The notes beneath the pieces were generated by a model, which was not told the origin of the DNA, ran no database searches, and saw only the letters and a program-made list of their open reading frames with translations. From contig CAYMKL010000155.1 in assembly GCA_964390805.1 (NCBI GenBank), positions 1 to 14,835 on the forward strand: a stretch of 14,835 nt of DNA, written 5' to 3'. The translations under genes and the position numbers were made by a program. This stretch comes from CAYMKL01 sp964390805 (GTDB taxonomy: Bacteria; Chloroflexota; Anaerolineae; VGOG01). Positions 14,117-14,835 of the stretch are shown here, one piece after another; the first letter of the stretch is position 1; each line of letters begins with the position of its first letter.

Positions 14117-14145
14117 TTGTGTTATTCGCAACCCTATGCTATAAT
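14117..14145 (+). promoter_or_regulatory. Extended -10 promoter for the leader and propeller gene
   Basis: A perfect TATAAT (14140-14145) is preceded by TG one base upstream (TGCTATAAT), the extended -10 form. The -35 at the ideal 17-bp distance is weak (TTGTGT, 14117-14122), which an extended -10 can tolerate. Transcription would start near 14152, leaving a leader of about 280 nt before the ATG at 14433. The stretch 13995-14116 holds nothing I can identify. Confidence 0.65.
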
Positions 14146-14228
14146 GACTGCCCCGGAAAAAGGGCAGTCGAGACGCAGTTGGGCCGCTACCACTTATAGG
14201 ACTAATCCCAAAAAAGGAGCCAGCGGTG

Positions 14229-14312
14229 ATGTCCCACATCCCAGCCCCACGCCCTGAAAAGCGGCGGCGGTTTCGTACGCCTGGCCAAGGGCTATGCGCA
14301 ACGCCAGTCTGA
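14229..14312 (+). CDS. Putative Arg-rich leader peptide (27 aa)
   Basis: AAGGAG at 14214-14219 lies 9 nt before ATG 14229 (and 6 nt before an in-frame GTG at 14226). The reading frame is 27 codons with a basic centre, EKRRRFR, that uses three CGG codons in a row, and it ends at TGA 14310-14312. That stop lies at the end of the 5' arm of the intrinsic terminator, so a ribosome finishing the peptide would cover that arm. This geometry suits a translation-dependent attenuator. I recognise no homologue, and the arrangement could be accidental. Confidence 0.35.
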   Translation: MSHIPAPRPEKRRRFRTPGQGLCATPV

Positions 14313-14350
14313 AGGCGCTCAATGTCGTGAGCGCCTGAGACTGGCGTTTT
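14300..14350 (+). terminator. Intrinsic terminator inside the 5' leader (attenuator candidate)
   Basis: Outer arms 14301-14310 and 14338-14347 and inner arms 14313-14321 and 14328-14336 are exact complements (10 + 9 bp). A small internal mismatch separates them, and the loop is 6 nt. TTTT follows, then CCTTT. The hairpin stands between the promoter at 14117-14145 and the gene at 14433, so full-length transcription requires read-through. Alternatively it is the 3' end of a ~200-nt small RNA. Confidence 0.8.
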
Positions 14351-14432
14351 CCTTTGCCCCGCCGCCAATGGGTGGGGAGAGACATTGTTATTCGAGCCCT
14401 CTGGGCGTAAGCTTTCAGAAGGAGGAAATCAA

Positions 14433-14835
14433 ATGCTTCACAACAAAGGCAAGTTCTTATTGCGGGTTGCCGCACTGGTTGGGCTGCTGGCCGGGCTAGC
14501 TAGCCCGGCAACAGGCATCATAGAGACTGTGGCCCCCGCTGCCGCATGGGGGGAGCTGGTCTCCCCGGCCGGGCTGCTCAACCCCGACGGCACCCTGGAC
14601 CTGTCCAGCGGTTTCGAGGGATCGCTGGACCTGCGCGGCTGGGACGTGTTCCTCGACCCGCAGCGCGGGCCGGTGTTCACACTGGCCTCCGCGGTCACCG
14701 CCTGGAACGCGCTGCCCAATCAGGGCTTGAACGATCAGGTTCTTGGCCTGGCGGTGTCTGGCACGGACCTGTATGTGGGCGGGAACTTCACCCAGACCGG
14801 CGACGGGACGCTGACCAACCTGGGCCGCATCGCCC
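14433..14835 (+). CDS. Secreted beta-propeller-like repeat protein (5' part, runs off the window)
   Basis: The 134 codons seen begin with a Sec-type signal: basic residues 1-11, a hydrophobic core (VAALVGLLAGLASPATG), and an APAAAW stretch that could be the cleavage site near residue 38. After a conserved-looking segment with LNPDGTLDLSSGFEGSLDLRG split by a turn, the chain enters a repeat, VLGLAVSGTDLYVGGNFT followed by TGDGTLTNLGRIA. This is the repeating blade-like unit of extracellular propeller or delta-60-type repeat proteins. The AAGGAGG 7 nt before ATG 14433 is strong. No substrate or partner can be inferred. The C-terminus, number of repeats and any anchor lie outside the window. Confidence 0.8.
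   Translation, partial: MLHNKGKFLLRVAALVGLLAGLASPATGIIETVAPAAAWGELVSPAGLLNPDGTLDLSSGFEGSLDLRGWDVFLDPQRGPVFTLASAVTAWNALPNQGLNDQVLGLAVSGTDLYVGGNFTQTGDGTLTNLGRIA

Noticed and set aside
14152..14300. Cyclic-di-GMP (GEMM) or other named riboswitch in the leader
   Set aside because: A few short strings recall GEMM (GGAAAAAGGGCA, GACGCA), but the conserved core order and spacing do not match; no other named class fitted by eye.

Overview
The window looks like a chromosomal segment from an uncultured member of the Chloroflexota (Anaerolineae-like). The best clue is the first gene. It is a solute-binding lipoprotein in which the lipobox cysteine is followed by a long Val/Glu/Thr-rich linker, a style common in that phylum. 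Assignment is by protein style only; there is no rRNA or marker gene here. All convincing genes are on the + strand.

Layout. (1) 1-4006: a family-5 solute-binding lipoprotein (329-2053), a strong 15-bp stem-loop, then two DppB/DppC-type permeases that overlap by 4 bp. The ATPases are not in the window. (2) 4075-5466: an FAD-dependent oxidoreductase, clearly more A+T-rich than the permeases. (3) 5467-6251: no intact gene, but C-terminal debris of an M20 amidohydrolase and an apparent N-terminal scrap of an aldehyde:ferredoxin oxidoreductase (AOR). A good promoter with a tandem repeat 22 bp apart follows. (4) 6252-8624: a 72-aa coiled-coil protein and a 677-aa AMP-forming acetyl-CoA synthetase-like enzyme, then an AOR C-terminal remnant (8630-8833). 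The two AOR scraps therefore bracket the synthetase. (5) 8856-10390: a uroporphyrinogen-decarboxylase-superfamily protein and a small frameshifted remnant, closed by a clear intrinsic terminator (10449-10478). (6) 10573-13910: a well-formed promoter drives an SDR-type L-threonine 3-dehydrogenase (tdh), an uncharacterised 345-aa protein, a broken kbl (glycine C-acetyltransferase) fragment and an Rpn/PD-(D/E)XK nuclease-like protein. (7) 13916-14835: a large inverted repeat, then an extended -10 promoter, a roughly 280-nt leader with a possible short Arg-rich leader peptide ending inside an intrinsic terminator, and the start of a secreted beta-propeller-like protein that runs off the end.

How it fits together. 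The 5' block is import (peptide or other small organic solute) plus oxidation of an unidentified substrate. The synthetase would activate acetate or a related short acid. The tdh/kbl pair would normally convert threonine to glycine and acetyl-CoA, but kbl is destroyed here, so the pathway is broken at this locus. The most notable themes are the density of gene remnants at block junctions, suggesting repeated insertion and deletion, and the possible leader-peptide attenuator ahead of the last gene. No tRNA, rRNA, CRISPR array, complete IS element or phage gene was seen.
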